A stretch of DNA of 64,000 nucleotides from Leptospira wolffii serovar Khorat str. Khorat-H2 (GTDB lineage: Bacteria; Spirochaetota; Leptospiria; Leptospirales; Leptospiraceae), in assembly GCF_000306115.2 (NCBI RefSeq), contig NZ_AKWX02000023.1, forward strand, positions 434,001 to 498,000. The letters are read 5' to 3'. This document shows positions 28,707-36,477 of the stretch, piece after piece. Each line of letters opens with the position of its first letter. Within the stretch, counting starts at the first letter, position 1. The translations under genes and the position numbers were made by a program. The notes under the pieces are model-generated. The model saw nothing but the letters and a program-made list of their open reading frames with translations. It was not told where the DNA came from and ran no database searches.

Positions 28707-29110
28707 AATCGATGATTATAAGAATTGCCTACATTTTTTTGATAGTATTAATAGGTTGTAAGGGTTACGTGTTTCAAAAGCAAATAACTAACGAGATTTA
28801 TTTAGTTGCTGTAGATTCTAGGGAACAGATGACCTTAAGTTATCGTTTACCGGAAGGCACTTATATTGGAATTATTGGGGAAACCATCATATGGACGGGT
28901 TGGGAGCCTCGAATGAACAGAATTATGGTAAAGCAGTATTTGAAGGCAGAAAATAAAATTAGATACTTTGCTATAGATTTAAATAAGGATTATGCCTTCG
29001 GATACAGAAGCGATGGTGTTGTTGAGTTTAATGAACGAAATTTTTCAAAGATTATTCTCGATTCGGGAAAACTAAGAAGCTCTATCACTGAGTTATATTC
29101 GGGAGAATAA
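28703..29110 (+). CDS. Small lipoprotein, candidate immunity protein
   Basis: The 135-aa protein starts at GTG 28703, whose bases overlap the toxin stop (GTGA), so it is coupled to the toxin module. An ATG lies three codons on. A hydrophobic leader ends in LIVLIGC (Cys19), a lipobox. The mature part is small and beta-rich (EIYLVAVDSREQ, TYIGIIGETIIWTGWEP, IRYFAIDLNKDYAFGY) with no known motif. Its position directly behind an RHS toxin tip and its matching AT-rich codon use make it the expected immunity gene. A periplasmic location would imply protection against a toxin acting in or entering through the periplasm. That role is inference. Confidence 0.6.
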   Translation: MKSMIIRIAYIFLIVLIGCKGYVFQKQITNEIYLVAVDSREQMTLSYRLPEGTYIGIIGETIIWTGWEPRMNRIMVKQYLKAENKIRYFAIDLNKDYAFGYRSDGVVEFNERNFSKIILDSGKLRSSITELYSGE

Positions 29111-29131
29111 CATTCTAAATTTGTACAATGT

Positions 29132-29147
29132 TAGTATTCACCTGACA
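29132..29147 (+). repeat. Left terminal inverted repeat of the IS
   Basis: TAGTATTCACCTGACA, a perfect inverted match to 30302-30317. Confidence 0.9.
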
Positions 29148-29166
29148 CTTCTTCTGAACGCTTGTT

Positions 29167-30219
29167 CTAATTTTCTGCTTGGTGGACCTCCGATTCTTCT
29201 GTCTTAATGCCCTCAATGAAGACTTGAAAAGGAGTTCTTCCGTTCATGTTTCTACCTTGGTGCGCCCTCTTGTAATTGTATTCTTCAAAGAAGAGATGCA
29301 GATCGATCTGCATCTCTTCGATCGACTCATAAAATTTAGTTCTACCGGCGATCCTGAAGTGCTCATCAAGTAAAGTTCTGTGAAGACGTTCCACGTATCC
29401 GTTGCTTTGAGGCCTGCGAACTTTAGTGGTCCGATGTTCGATGTCTTCTAACTGAAGAAATAATTCGAAAGGATGTTGGTCTTCTCTTCCACAATACTCA
29501 CGACCATTATCGGTTAGAACGGTTTGGACTTTAATGTTATGTTCTTCAAAGAAAGGAAGAACGTCGTTGTTCAAAGTCTGTACGGCAGTGACGGGTATTT
29601 TGTTATTAAAGAGCCTTCCCCAAGCAAATCGGCTATGACAATCGATTACGGTTTGTAGATAGACTCTTCCTACACCTTTTAATGACCCGACCATGAAAGT
29701 ATCCATAGATACCAATTCTCCTGTAGAATCTGCTTGTATGTGCCTTTCTCTGTATTCGGGATCGAATTTTTCAAGGAGGCGTATCTGGTTTTCGCTTAGA
29801 GGTATGATCTTATCTTTATGATGCTCTTCGAGTCTTAGAAGCCGTTGGTGTTTAGTTACGAGTTTATTTCTTGTCCAAACTCCTCTTACACCACCCGAAC
29901 TTACCTTAACTCCTTTAAGACTAAGTTGTTGAGCGACCTTTAGGCATCCATGAGTCGGATGATGTAAAGAATACTCTAAGACTTCATTTTCGATTTCTTC
30001 ACTGACTCGGTTAGGGTGAGGCCCATTGGCTCCCGGGATTCTATCTAAGAGACCTTCAGCTCCATAGGTTTGGAAGTTCCTTCGTATTTCGTAGAACTGT
30101 TGACGGGAATATCCCATGATCTTGCAGGCTTTGCTTACATTTTCTAATTCATTTGCAAGCTCTAATAAATTTAGCTTTCGTCTAGTTGCCTTAACTGTTG
30201 CATTGGTGTTGGTGGTCAT
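29167..30219 (-). CDS. IS481-family DDE transposase
   Basis: The 350-aa transposase has an N-terminal helix-turn-helix (about residues 15-75, ENVSKACKIMGYSRQQFYEIRR) and an integrase-type rve core (about 155-310). The catalytic triad reads as SMDTF (first Asp), LTDNGREY (second Asp) and SNGYVERLHRT (Glu). The C-terminal YNYKRAHQGRNMNGRTPFQVF is typical of the family. The frame is full length and unbroken, so the copy may be active. It is read toward the toxin-immunity genes, that is, convergent with them. A ribosome site (GGAGAAACC) precedes ATG 30219. Confidence 0.9.
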   Translation of the reverse strand: MTTNTNATVKATRRKLNLLELANELENVSKACKIMGYSRQQFYEIRRNFQTYGAEGLLDRIPGANGPHPNRVSEEIENEVLEYSLHHPTHGCLKVAQQLSLKGVKVSSGGVRGVWTRNKLVTKHQRLLRLEEHHKDKIIPLSENQIRLLEKFDPEYRERHIQADSTGELVSMDTFMVGSLKGVGRVYLQTVIDCHSRFAWGRLFNNKIPVTAVQTLNNDVLPFFEEHNIKVQTVLTDNGREYCGREDQHPFELFLQLEDIEHRTTKVRRPQSNGYVERLHRTLLDEHFRIAGRTKFYESIEEMQIDLHLFFEEYNYKRAHQGRNMNGRTPFQVFIEGIKTEESEVHQAEN

Positions 30220-30301
30220 CGGTTTCTCCTGATGTAAATAATTTTGTCGTTAAAATCATTTTTCTTTCAGAAGAGGCTGGGGCCACCGGTTTTTCGGTGA
30301 C

Positions 30302-30317
30302 TGTCAGGTGAATACTA
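30302..30317 (-). repeat. Right terminal inverted repeat of the IS
   Basis: TGTCAGGTGAATACTA on the plus strand, the exact reverse complement of 29132-29147. Confidence 0.9.
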
Positions 30318-30664
30318 GCTCAGCACACTAAATTGATATGTTTTCACATAATCTGGAGTAACTGTATTTTCTGTTACATCTGATGTAAATTTCTATATAG
30401 TATCCTATCCTCAGGATCGGCTTGGAGATTCTCCGATTTAAATTGCCGCAAAAACCCTCTTCTTCCCACCCTCCAACGTCATTCGCTCTAGTTCAAGAAA
30501 CTGTTCTCTCTTTTTAATATATTATCCAATTCAGTGGATAATTCCTCCATTATAATGAAAAATCCTTCGTAGGAACGGAACCTGCTCTCGATCCTGGTAA
30601 ATGAGTCCGCTTGGAATAGAGAAGAGGGAACCCGATTCGGACCAGCATTTTAAGGAGAATGAAA
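30318..30664 (+). promoter_or_regulatory. Leader region of the rhodanese-cytochrome operon
   Basis: Nearly 350 bases between the IS end and the first operon gene hold no gene I can support. The first 100 bases are AT-rich (around ATTTCTATATAGTATCCT at 30388-30405) and could hold a promoter, and the IS right end may influence it. AAGGAG at 30652-30657 is the ribosome site that decides the start of the next gene. Confidence 0.35.
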
Positions 30665-32257
30665 ATGAAACAAAAGCTCTTAATTACGAGCCTCCTAGCA
30701 ATCGCGCTGGGATTGTTCGGGAACTGCGGTGGTGCAGGAAGTTCTGATAGCTCGGCTCTTGCTTTAGCAGGCCTCGGCGGGGGAGGTGGCGGTGTAAAGG
30801 TCGCCACCGCTGCGGACCTGGCCGTCGAATCTGCGGACAATTACGATGATAACAAGTTCGGATTGATTTCCGCCGGGACTCTTCGGAATTGGATCGATGA
30901 TTGGGCTAACAATAAACCCGCTGGAATCACTGGAGACTTGGTAATCTTCCAAGCGAATAAGGTCGGAAGCGGTAAGACTATCATTAAACCCACTACCGGA
31001 GTTCGGGTTTACGTTTCAGTAGCTAATAACGCAGGTCCGGGCGATCCAGTTCCGACTTATTCCTGGAAAACTTTCCGGGAGAATCGGAACAATGGATTAA
31101 TCTCCATTACAAACTCTTACGGAATCATTAGCGGTCCGAGTATCGATAGCTGGTTTCAGTGGTATGGCGTGGATCCTACGAAAGATCTTATCGTCTTTGC
31201 AAGCGGCACGGGAGACAATTACGGATCTATAGGTCACCAGCACTATGCATTGCGCTATTGGGGGGTTTCTCACGAACACTTGGCCATCTTAAACGGTACG
31301 ATCAAAGGTCAGTTCGACGAGACTAACGAACTGGGATTGGATGCCGATGAGAGTATTCCACCTCAGAATGGAACTTTTTCGGTTAAACAACTCAAGAATG
31401 TAGATAATCGAATTCTGACTCTAAGCATCGAAGATACGATCCAAGTGGTCAAGAATAACGGTCATCACGGTTTGGCGGGATTATCCTCTACCGTTTACAT
31501 TTCGGACAATAGGACCAAGGCGACCATCGATGCAAATCCAGACGGTTATACCGCTACGGCTGGATGGCAAGAATATGACGGCGGTGAAAATACTACCGGA
31601 TCTACTTTGAGCGGGGCATCTCCGGTGGCTTTCGAAGGGCATTTGAAAGGAGCCGTTTTCGTCCCTCACTGGAACTTGATAGATCGCACTTCCTTGGATA
31701 GCTCGAAAGATTACACCGGTACATCTTCTCCGTTCAATACGTTAAAGTTCAGACCGAAGAGCTATGTTAAAGCGCTCTGGGACGATTATTCCGTTGGAAT
31801 CAATCCGGCCGACGGGACAACTCCGTATAGCTCTACAAATAACCCTAATATCGGAGCTACCGCTTATCAAGAGGGGCAAACCATTTTACAATATTGCCGA
31901 ACCAATACTAGAACCCAAACAAGTGGGATATCCACCAACTTGATTCTTGGTCGCCCTACCGTATTCTTAGAGGATGGTTGGAGTATCTTTGGACTATTGG
32001 CGGGAAATTTTCCAGGAGCGAACTTTGATAACGAAGGCGACGCTGCCGCTACCTTTCCGTCCGTTCCGGCTAAATTTGCCCCAGACCTTCAGGGTGTAGT
32101 TGAATCTGGCGCAAGAGGTTCAGGTTCAGGACCTCATTATAATGGAAGTGGAGCGACTAAAGTCAAAAAGACTACGGTGGCTTCCTATTCCATCAATTCA
32201 ACAGCTACCACAACCAAACAAGCGTTTATAGACGACTGGAACTATAAGAACCAGTAA
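30665..32257 (+). CDS. Rhodanese-fold lipoprotein (530 aa)
   Basis: I start at ATG 30665, 7 bases after AAGGAG; an ATG at 30659 is too close to it. The lipobox is LFGNC (Cys21), followed by a Gly-rich linker (AGLGGGGGGVKV). The N-terminal domain (about 55-230: FGLISAGTLRNWIDDW, PTTGVRVYV, YALRYWGVSHEHLAILNG) is a Cys-less rhodanese fold. The C-terminal domain carries FEGHLKGAVFVPHWN and the loop YCRTNTRTQ with Cys411 in the catalytic place. Insertions make it much longer than ordinary rhodaneses (about 280 aa). A paralogue is at 33713. Probable role: sulfur-atom transfer on the periplasmic face or cell surface, with the cytochrome genes as redox partners. Confidence 0.75.
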   Translation: MKQKLLITSLLAIALGLFGNCGGAGSSDSSALALAGLGGGGGGVKVATAADLAVESADNYDDNKFGLISAGTLRNWIDDWANNKPAGITGDLVIFQANKVGSGKTIIKPTTGVRVYVSVANNAGPGDPVPTYSWKTFRENRNNGLISITNSYGIISGPSIDSWFQWYGVDPTKDLIVFASGTGDNYGSIGHQHYALRYWGVSHEHLAILNGTIKGQFDETNELGLDADESIPPQNGTFSVKQLKNVDNRILTLSIEDTIQVVKNNGHHGLAGLSSTVYISDNRTKATIDANPDGYTATAGWQEYDGGENTTGSTLSGASPVAFEGHLKGAVFVPHWNLIDRTSLDSSKDYTGTSSPFNTLKFRPKSYVKALWDDYSVGINPADGTTPYSSTNNPNIGATAYQEGQTILQYCRTNTRTQTSGISTNLILGRPTVFLEDGWSIFGLLAGNFPGANFDNEGDAAATFPSVPAKFAPDLQGVVESGARGSGSGPHYNGSGATKVKKTTVASYSINSTATTTKQAFIDDWNYKNQ

Positions 32258-32271
32258 TACCTGAAAACGAA

Positions 32272-32293
32272 AGCGGGAGGAGGTCCTCCCGCT
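32272..32293 (+). terminator. Hairpin after the first rhodanese lipoprotein gene
   Basis: AGCGGGAGG (32272-32280) pairs with CCTCCCGCT (32285-32293) around a four-base loop. No U-run follows, so it may act as an attenuator or RNA-stability element inside the operon rather than a full stop. Confidence 0.5.
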
Positions 32294-32340
32294 CCATATT
32301 CTGTAACGTATAATAAAAAGAAGAGGGAGTTACAAATTTT

Positions 32341-32709
32341 ATGAAATACTTAACAATTTTGTCCGTCGCTTTGACGGCATTTCTATTTTTTTCCGATATC
32401 GCAATGGCATCCGGAGGTTTCGGAGGAGGAGCGGTTGCAGGCCAGACTCTTCGCGGCAAGGAAAGGGAAAAATTCAATCTAGGTAAGGCAATCTATAACG
32501 GAGAAGTCGCCTTAGATGCCAAGAAAGAAGATCTCGTAAAGGCTCAAAAGAATCGTTTGGAATATCTGCAAGGCTCTTTACCCAACTCCGAGAAAGGACG
32601 AGTCAACCTGGAAGATCTTGCGGGCAAACTTTCCGAAGAACAAATCTCAGCTCTGGAATTTTTCGTGAGCATTCGATTCAACGTCAAGTTGGAAGAGAAG
32701 AAAGAATAA
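32341..32709 (+). CDS. Small exported protein resembling a heme-less cytochrome domain
   Basis: The 122-aa protein has a clear signal peptide (about residues 1-23, ending AMA). The mature part contains FNLGKAIYNGEVAL early and LAGKLSEEQISALEFFVSIRFNVKL late. Together these resemble the start and end of class I cytochrome c domains (GKxLYNG ... LSxxQxxALxxFV), yet there is no CXXCH and no Cys at all in the mature chain. It could therefore be a structural partner of the multiheme cytochrome in this operon. That reading is tentative. It lies 18 bases before the barrel protein gene. Confidence 0.55.
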   Translation: MKYLTILSVALTAFLFFSDIAMASGGFGGGAVAGQTLRGKEREKFNLGKAIYNGEVALDAKKEDLVKAQKNRLEYLQGSLPNSEKGRVNLEDLAGKLSEEQISALEFFVSIRFNVKLEEKKE

Positions 32710-32727
32710 ACCCTGGATCCATATAAA

Positions 32728-33699
32728 ATGAAATACATCTTTAGGAAGGGATTTTTTCTTCCCCTTCTATTATTAGCTCAGCCGTCCTTCTTTAGCGAGT
32801 TATTCGCACAAACGGTCTGGGCGCCTTACCAAAGACAATTATGGGTACGGACGACTGCGGTGAATTCCACCTACGATTCCGCATATGTGGGCAAATACCA
32901 TACGACGTATGATGACGACGTCCGGATCAACGTGGGAGCCATCGCTTTCGAATACGGAATCACGGATAAACTGACCTTCGATATCCAAACCGGTTTCGGA
33001 AAATTGGGAAGGGTTCAACTTATCGATCGATACTTCGGCACCTTAACTTCTCCCGAGCAACAGGACAAATACGGGTTCGTGGATTCCCGTGCGGGTATTC
33101 GTTATAAGATTTTAGACGAATACGATTACGATTCCATCTGGGTTCCTACGATTTCTGTACGTGTGGGAGGAATTAAGAAAGGCGATTACGATCGAAATCC
33201 GCAGGCGCTCGGAGACGGAGCGAACGGAGGAGAGATCAATGTCTATCTCGGCAAGGACTTCAATTTCTGGGGCCTCGGAGCTTTGGGAGAATGGAGCTAT
33301 CGTCGTAGGGAAAAGCCGGTGCCCGACGATATCCTGTATTATGGAGCCTTGTACAAACGCTTTCTGGATAATTTCATCTTTATAGTAGGCGGAAGAGGGC
33401 AAATCGGTCAGGGAGGTTATGCTTTTGCGGATCCTAGAGGAACTCCTCCTTTAAACCTGATCCAACTTAATCCTCCTTCCATAGCTCCTTTCGGAACGGA
33501 CTGGTACAATTATTATCTGGAGCACGAAAGACCTGCCTGGGGAAGGAAAGAAGTGTATCATAATTTGGAAGTAAGTCTCGGTTACACGGACAAATACGGA
33601 AACTACTATAACTTCTTTTATTCTCATACGTATGCGGGGTATAACACCGCGATATTGCGGACCTTCGGGTTCATGATCAATTTTCCGTTTAACTTATAG
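32728..33699 (+). CDS. Putative outer membrane beta-barrel protein (323 aa)
   Basis: A signal peptide ends at about residue 28 (LFAQ). The mature chain is rich in aromatic residues alternating with polar ones (YHTTYDDDVRINVGAIAFEYG, KLTFDIQTGFG, FIFIVGGRGQIG) and ends in INFPFNL, closing on hydrophobic residues as barrels do. I do not recognise a named family. Within the operon it lies between the cytochrome-like small protein and the second rhodanese lipoprotein. It could be the outer-membrane part of an electron or sulfur transfer assembly, which is inference from position. Confidence 0.6.
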   Translation: MKYIFRKGFFLPLLLLAQPSFFSELFAQTVWAPYQRQLWVRTTAVNSTYDSAYVGKYHTTYDDDVRINVGAIAFEYGITDKLTFDIQTGFGKLGRVQLIDRYFGTLTSPEQQDKYGFVDSRAGIRYKILDEYDYDSIWVPTISVRVGGIKKGDYDRNPQALGDGANGGEINVYLGKDFNFWGLGALGEWSYRRREKPVPDDILYYGALYKRFLDNFIFIVGGRGQIGQGGYAFADPRGTPPLNLIQLNPPSIAPFGTDWYNYYLEHERPAWGRKEVYHNLEVSLGYTDKYGNYYNFFYSHTYAGYNTAILRTFGFMINFPFNL

Positions 33700-33712
33700 T
33701 TTGGGAGGGAAT

Positions 33713-35161
33713 ATGAAAGGTTTCAGATTATCTAAAATAGGAGTCGGGTTCTTGGCGGCGATTTTTGTTCTGCAATGCGCGAACGCTCCCGAATACATAA
33801 CATTGTCGGAGAAGCTTACGTTACCGAGTCCCCCTGTCGTCGTATTCGGTTTGGAATCATTAACGAATGTTTCGAACAACGATTATAATGAAAATACGTT
33901 CGGGTTAATTACTGCTTCTACCTTAGAAGCTTGGCGCTCAAATTGGTACGCCAATCGTCCCGGCGGCATCTCAGGTAATTTAGTGGTCTTTCAGGTGACT
34001 AGCGGGGCGCTTTCCGGCGCTTTTTTACGCCCGACTACAGGCGTGAAGGTATACGGATTACCTACTTCATCGTCCGATTATACTTTCTTCGGACAAACGC
34101 GATTTAATGGAGTAATTGAGACAGAGACGATAGTCCCGGAGGGGGCAAATATCGATGCTTTTCTAAAATTCTTCGGAGTTGATCCGGCTGTCGACCTTAT
34201 CGTTTTTGCTCAGGATTCCCCTTCGGATAGCAACCTGATGTCTACTCTGCGTTCCTGGTATACTCTCTATTATTGGGGAGTGGAGAAGTCGCATTTGGCA
34301 GTTTTAAACGGTTCGATTTCATCCAAGATTTCGGCAAGTATTCTCACGGGTGGTTCTATATACACGACACCCGCAAGCGCCGGTGCTGGAAAAATCGGGA
34401 ATCTATTGCGGGATCAAACAATCGTTCAAGCGACTCTTGCCGATGTATTCAACGTCGTTAAGAATATTACTGTTTCTACATATGAAAACTCGACTCCCGC
34501 TCCGAGCGAAGGAAGTTTTCTTTTGGATGCCCGTTCGGTTGCAGAATACAATGGGAATGCAGGGGCCACTGTTGGGCCATCAAACTTCAGTTGCACGGGT
34601 TCTCCTTGTTATGCGACTTACGAAGGACACATTAACGGGGCGATAAATATTCCTTATGCGAACTTTATCGACGCAAACAAGGAATTTTTATCTAAGGCTG
34701 ATTTAGTTAACCTATTACAAACCAACGGGTACCAGCAAGGACAAACCATTATAACATATTGTCGAACTAATGTGCGTTCCTCCATTACCGGATTCGCTAC
34801 TCTTGCCATACTAGGATATCCCACTCGATTTTACGACGGATCTTGGGTGGAATGGGGATCTCTCGCTTATGATTCTACCGGGGCTTGGTCGAATTTGAGC
34901 GGAAATTCTCCTTGGAGAACTGATATTTCCACTGTGACTTCACCATCTCCGATACTATATAATGTTGGGAGGAGTGGAATTACTTCCGCTAACGTCTCCA
35001 GTCTTAGTAGCTATTTTTCACCTGCAATGATTTATGCAAAAGGTGCCAACGCGATCATCGATGCGGATAAGAAATTTTTGGCGGGATCCGCATCCTCCGG
35101 AGGCGGTGGAGGCTCTTCCGGCGGTGGAGGTGGGGGCGGAGGCAACCCTTGCGGAGGATAA
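33713..35161 (+). CDS. Rhodanese-fold lipoprotein, paralogue (482 aa) with Gly-rich tail
   Basis: The start is ATG 33713 after a GGGAGG ribosome site; a TTG upstream in frame is part of that site. The lipobox is VLQC (Cys22). The two domains match the paralogue at 30665: FGLITASTLEAWRSNWYANRPGGISG, PTTGVKVYG and YYWGVEKSHLAVLNG in the first. The second has LLDARSVAEYNG, YEGHINGAINIPY and the catalytic loop YCRTNVRSS with Cys350; this second domain is nearer a textbook rhodanese. The protein ends in a Ser/Gly-rich tail closing NPCGG. The Gly codons there also supply the ribosome site of the next gene, whose TTG start lies inside this one. Confidence 0.78.
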   Translation: MKGFRLSKIGVGFLAAIFVLQCANAPEYITLSEKLTLPSPPVVVFGLESLTNVSNNDYNENTFGLITASTLEAWRSNWYANRPGGISGNLVVFQVTSGALSGAFLRPTTGVKVYGLPTSSSDYTFFGQTRFNGVIETETIVPEGANIDAFLKFFGVDPAVDLIVFAQDSPSDSNLMSTLRSWYTLYYWGVEKSHLAVLNGSISSKISASILTGGSIYTTPASAGAGKIGNLLRDQTIVQATLADVFNVVKNITVSTYENSTPAPSEGSFLLDARSVAEYNGNAGATVGPSNFSCTGSPCYATYEGHINGAINIPYANFIDANKEFLSKADLVNLLQTNGYQQGQTIITYCRTNVRSSITGFATLAILGYPTRFYDGSWVEWGSLAYDSTGAWSNLSGNSPWRTDISTVTSPSPILYNVGRSGITSANVSSLSSYFSPAMIYAKGANAIIDADKKFLAGSASSGGGGGSSGGGGGGGGNPCGG

Positions 35162-36330
35162 ACCTCCTATTTCTTTCGGTCGCGGTTTTCGCGACCTGCC
35201 TCTTCCTAATCGTCTGCCGGGGAGAGGAATTTTACCAACGGCATTGGGTATTCCCCCTCGAATCCCAAGGCTCGCTTTCTTTCGAAGCGGATTCGGCAAC
35301 TTGTGGAAGCTGCCATCCCAAACAATTCGGTTCTTGGAAAGCGACTCTTCACTCCCGGGCCGTAGGCCCGGGCTTTCTTTGGCAATTACCTCGAATAGGC
35401 AAGCACGGGTCGGAGAATTGTTGGAACTGTCATAGCCCGAACCCCGAAACGAAATCCGCATGGCTTGTTCGATTGGGTTGGGATGCCCCTAAACACGGTG
35501 CGTGGAAATCCGGAACGGAAGGGCAGGGCATCCAATGCGCCGCTTGCCATTTGAGACAGGGAAAAATCTACGGACCTCCGTCTGCGGGAACTTCGGCCAG
35601 CATATTCGAAAAATCGAATATGTTTCACGGAAAGTTCGAGGAAAGGAAGGAATTCGACCAGTCAGAATTCTGCAAGCCTTGTCATCAATCCCCGGAAAAA
35701 GGAAGAAAGATACGAGATAAACCTCTCATGGACGTATACGGCCAATGGGCTCGTTCTTCTTTCGGGGAGAAGGGGACTGCCTGTCAATCCTGCCATATGC
35801 CCGGTAGGGAACATCTTTGGAAGGGGATCTCGGATAAGGAGACGGTTCTAAGAGGAGTGAAGACCGAGTTGAAGGTTCTTCCCGAAGGCCTAGGAGTTAG
35901 AATTCTTGCGGAATTGAAGAACGAATTCATAGGCCACGAATTTCCTGCTTATTCAGTTCCGAAAGTATACCTGGAAATTTGGTCGGAGTCCGAGGATGGA
36001 AAAGCGAAAAAACTGAGCGACTATTCGATAGGTTGGATGTTGGATTTGGAATTAGAGAATGAAATTTTCGATACCAGACTGAAGCCCGGAGAATCAGCGA
36101 GACTGGAGACGATCCTCTCCGAACCCGAATGGAGTCGGATCAAGAGAATTTATTTTAAAGTGGTAGTGGATCCGAAAGAATATTATAAAAGAATGTTTTC
36201 GGATAACTGGAAGGCTAAAGATAGTTTTGCGGAAGCAACCAAGCCTTGGGTTCTCCCGAATTTGAAAAAGGCATTGGAAGAAGCGGAAAGTTCGAAATAC
36301 GAACTTTCGGTCTTGGAATGGAGAAAATAG
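35149..36330 (+). CDS. Pentaheme cytochrome c, second copy of the family
   Basis: The 393-aa protein apparently starts at TTG 35149, inside the previous gene, with GGAGG at 35138-35142 six bases ahead; no ATG is available. A hydrophobic leader (residues 4-23) ends in LIVC and could be a signal anchor or a relaxed lipobox. Five heme motifs follow: CGSCH (52-56), CWNCH, CAACH, CKPCH and CQSCH. The C-terminal domain has GHEFPAYSVPKVYLEI, equivalent to HNIPTGDPERFL in the cytochrome at 9522. The start overlap with a rhodanese lipoprotein gene means the two are made together, strengthening the rhodanese-cytochrome link seen at both loci. Confidence 0.83.
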   Translation: MRRINLLFLSVAVFATCLFLIVCRGEEFYQRHWVFPLESQGSLSFEADSATCGSCHPKQFGSWKATLHSRAVGPGFLWQLPRIGKHGSENCWNCHSPNPETKSAWLVRLGWDAPKHGAWKSGTEGQGIQCAACHLRQGKIYGPPSAGTSASIFEKSNMFHGKFEERKEFDQSEFCKPCHQSPEKGRKIRDKPLMDVYGQWARSSFGEKGTACQSCHMPGREHLWKGISDKETVLRGVKTELKVLPEGLGVRILAELKNEFIGHEFPAYSVPKVYLEIWSESEDGKAKKLSDYSIGWMLDLELENEIFDTRLKPGESARLETILSEPEWSRIKRIYFKVVVDPKEYYKRMFSDNWKAKDSFAEATKPWVLPNLKKALEEAESSKYELSVLEWRK

Positions 36331-36477
36331 GTCGGGCTTTCGCTCTCTGGCAATCGGACGTATTCGATTGGTTGAAGAAATTCGGATCCAGGAAAGGAAG
36401 CGCAAAGACTTTACCCTTCCGGAAATTCCAAAAAACAATTTCCCTATCTTGGATGCTTCTTTAGAATCATCCAAGAA

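Larger units (their letters stand above)
29132..30317 (-). mobile_element. IS481-type insertion sequence, complete
   Basis: The element is about 1.19 kb and bounded by perfect 16-bp inverted repeats, TAGTATTCACCTGACA at 29132-29147 and its complement at 30302-30317. It encloses one intact transposase gene. No convincing target-site duplication is visible beside the ends: the left flank ends ACAATGT and the right flank begins GCTCAG. That could mean a two-base TA duplication, decay, or recombination between copies. It starts 21 bases after the immunity-like gene stop. Confidence 0.85.

Noticed and set aside
29120..30330. Target-site duplication of the IS
   Set aside because: Flanks (ACAATGT on the left, GCTCAGC on the right) do not match beyond a possible shared TA, so no duplication is claimed.
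36321..36464. 48-codon frame overlapping the end of the second pentaheme cytochrome gene
   Set aside because: It lacks a ribosome site, overlaps a certain gene for its start, and shows no conserved pattern, so it is not counted as a gene.
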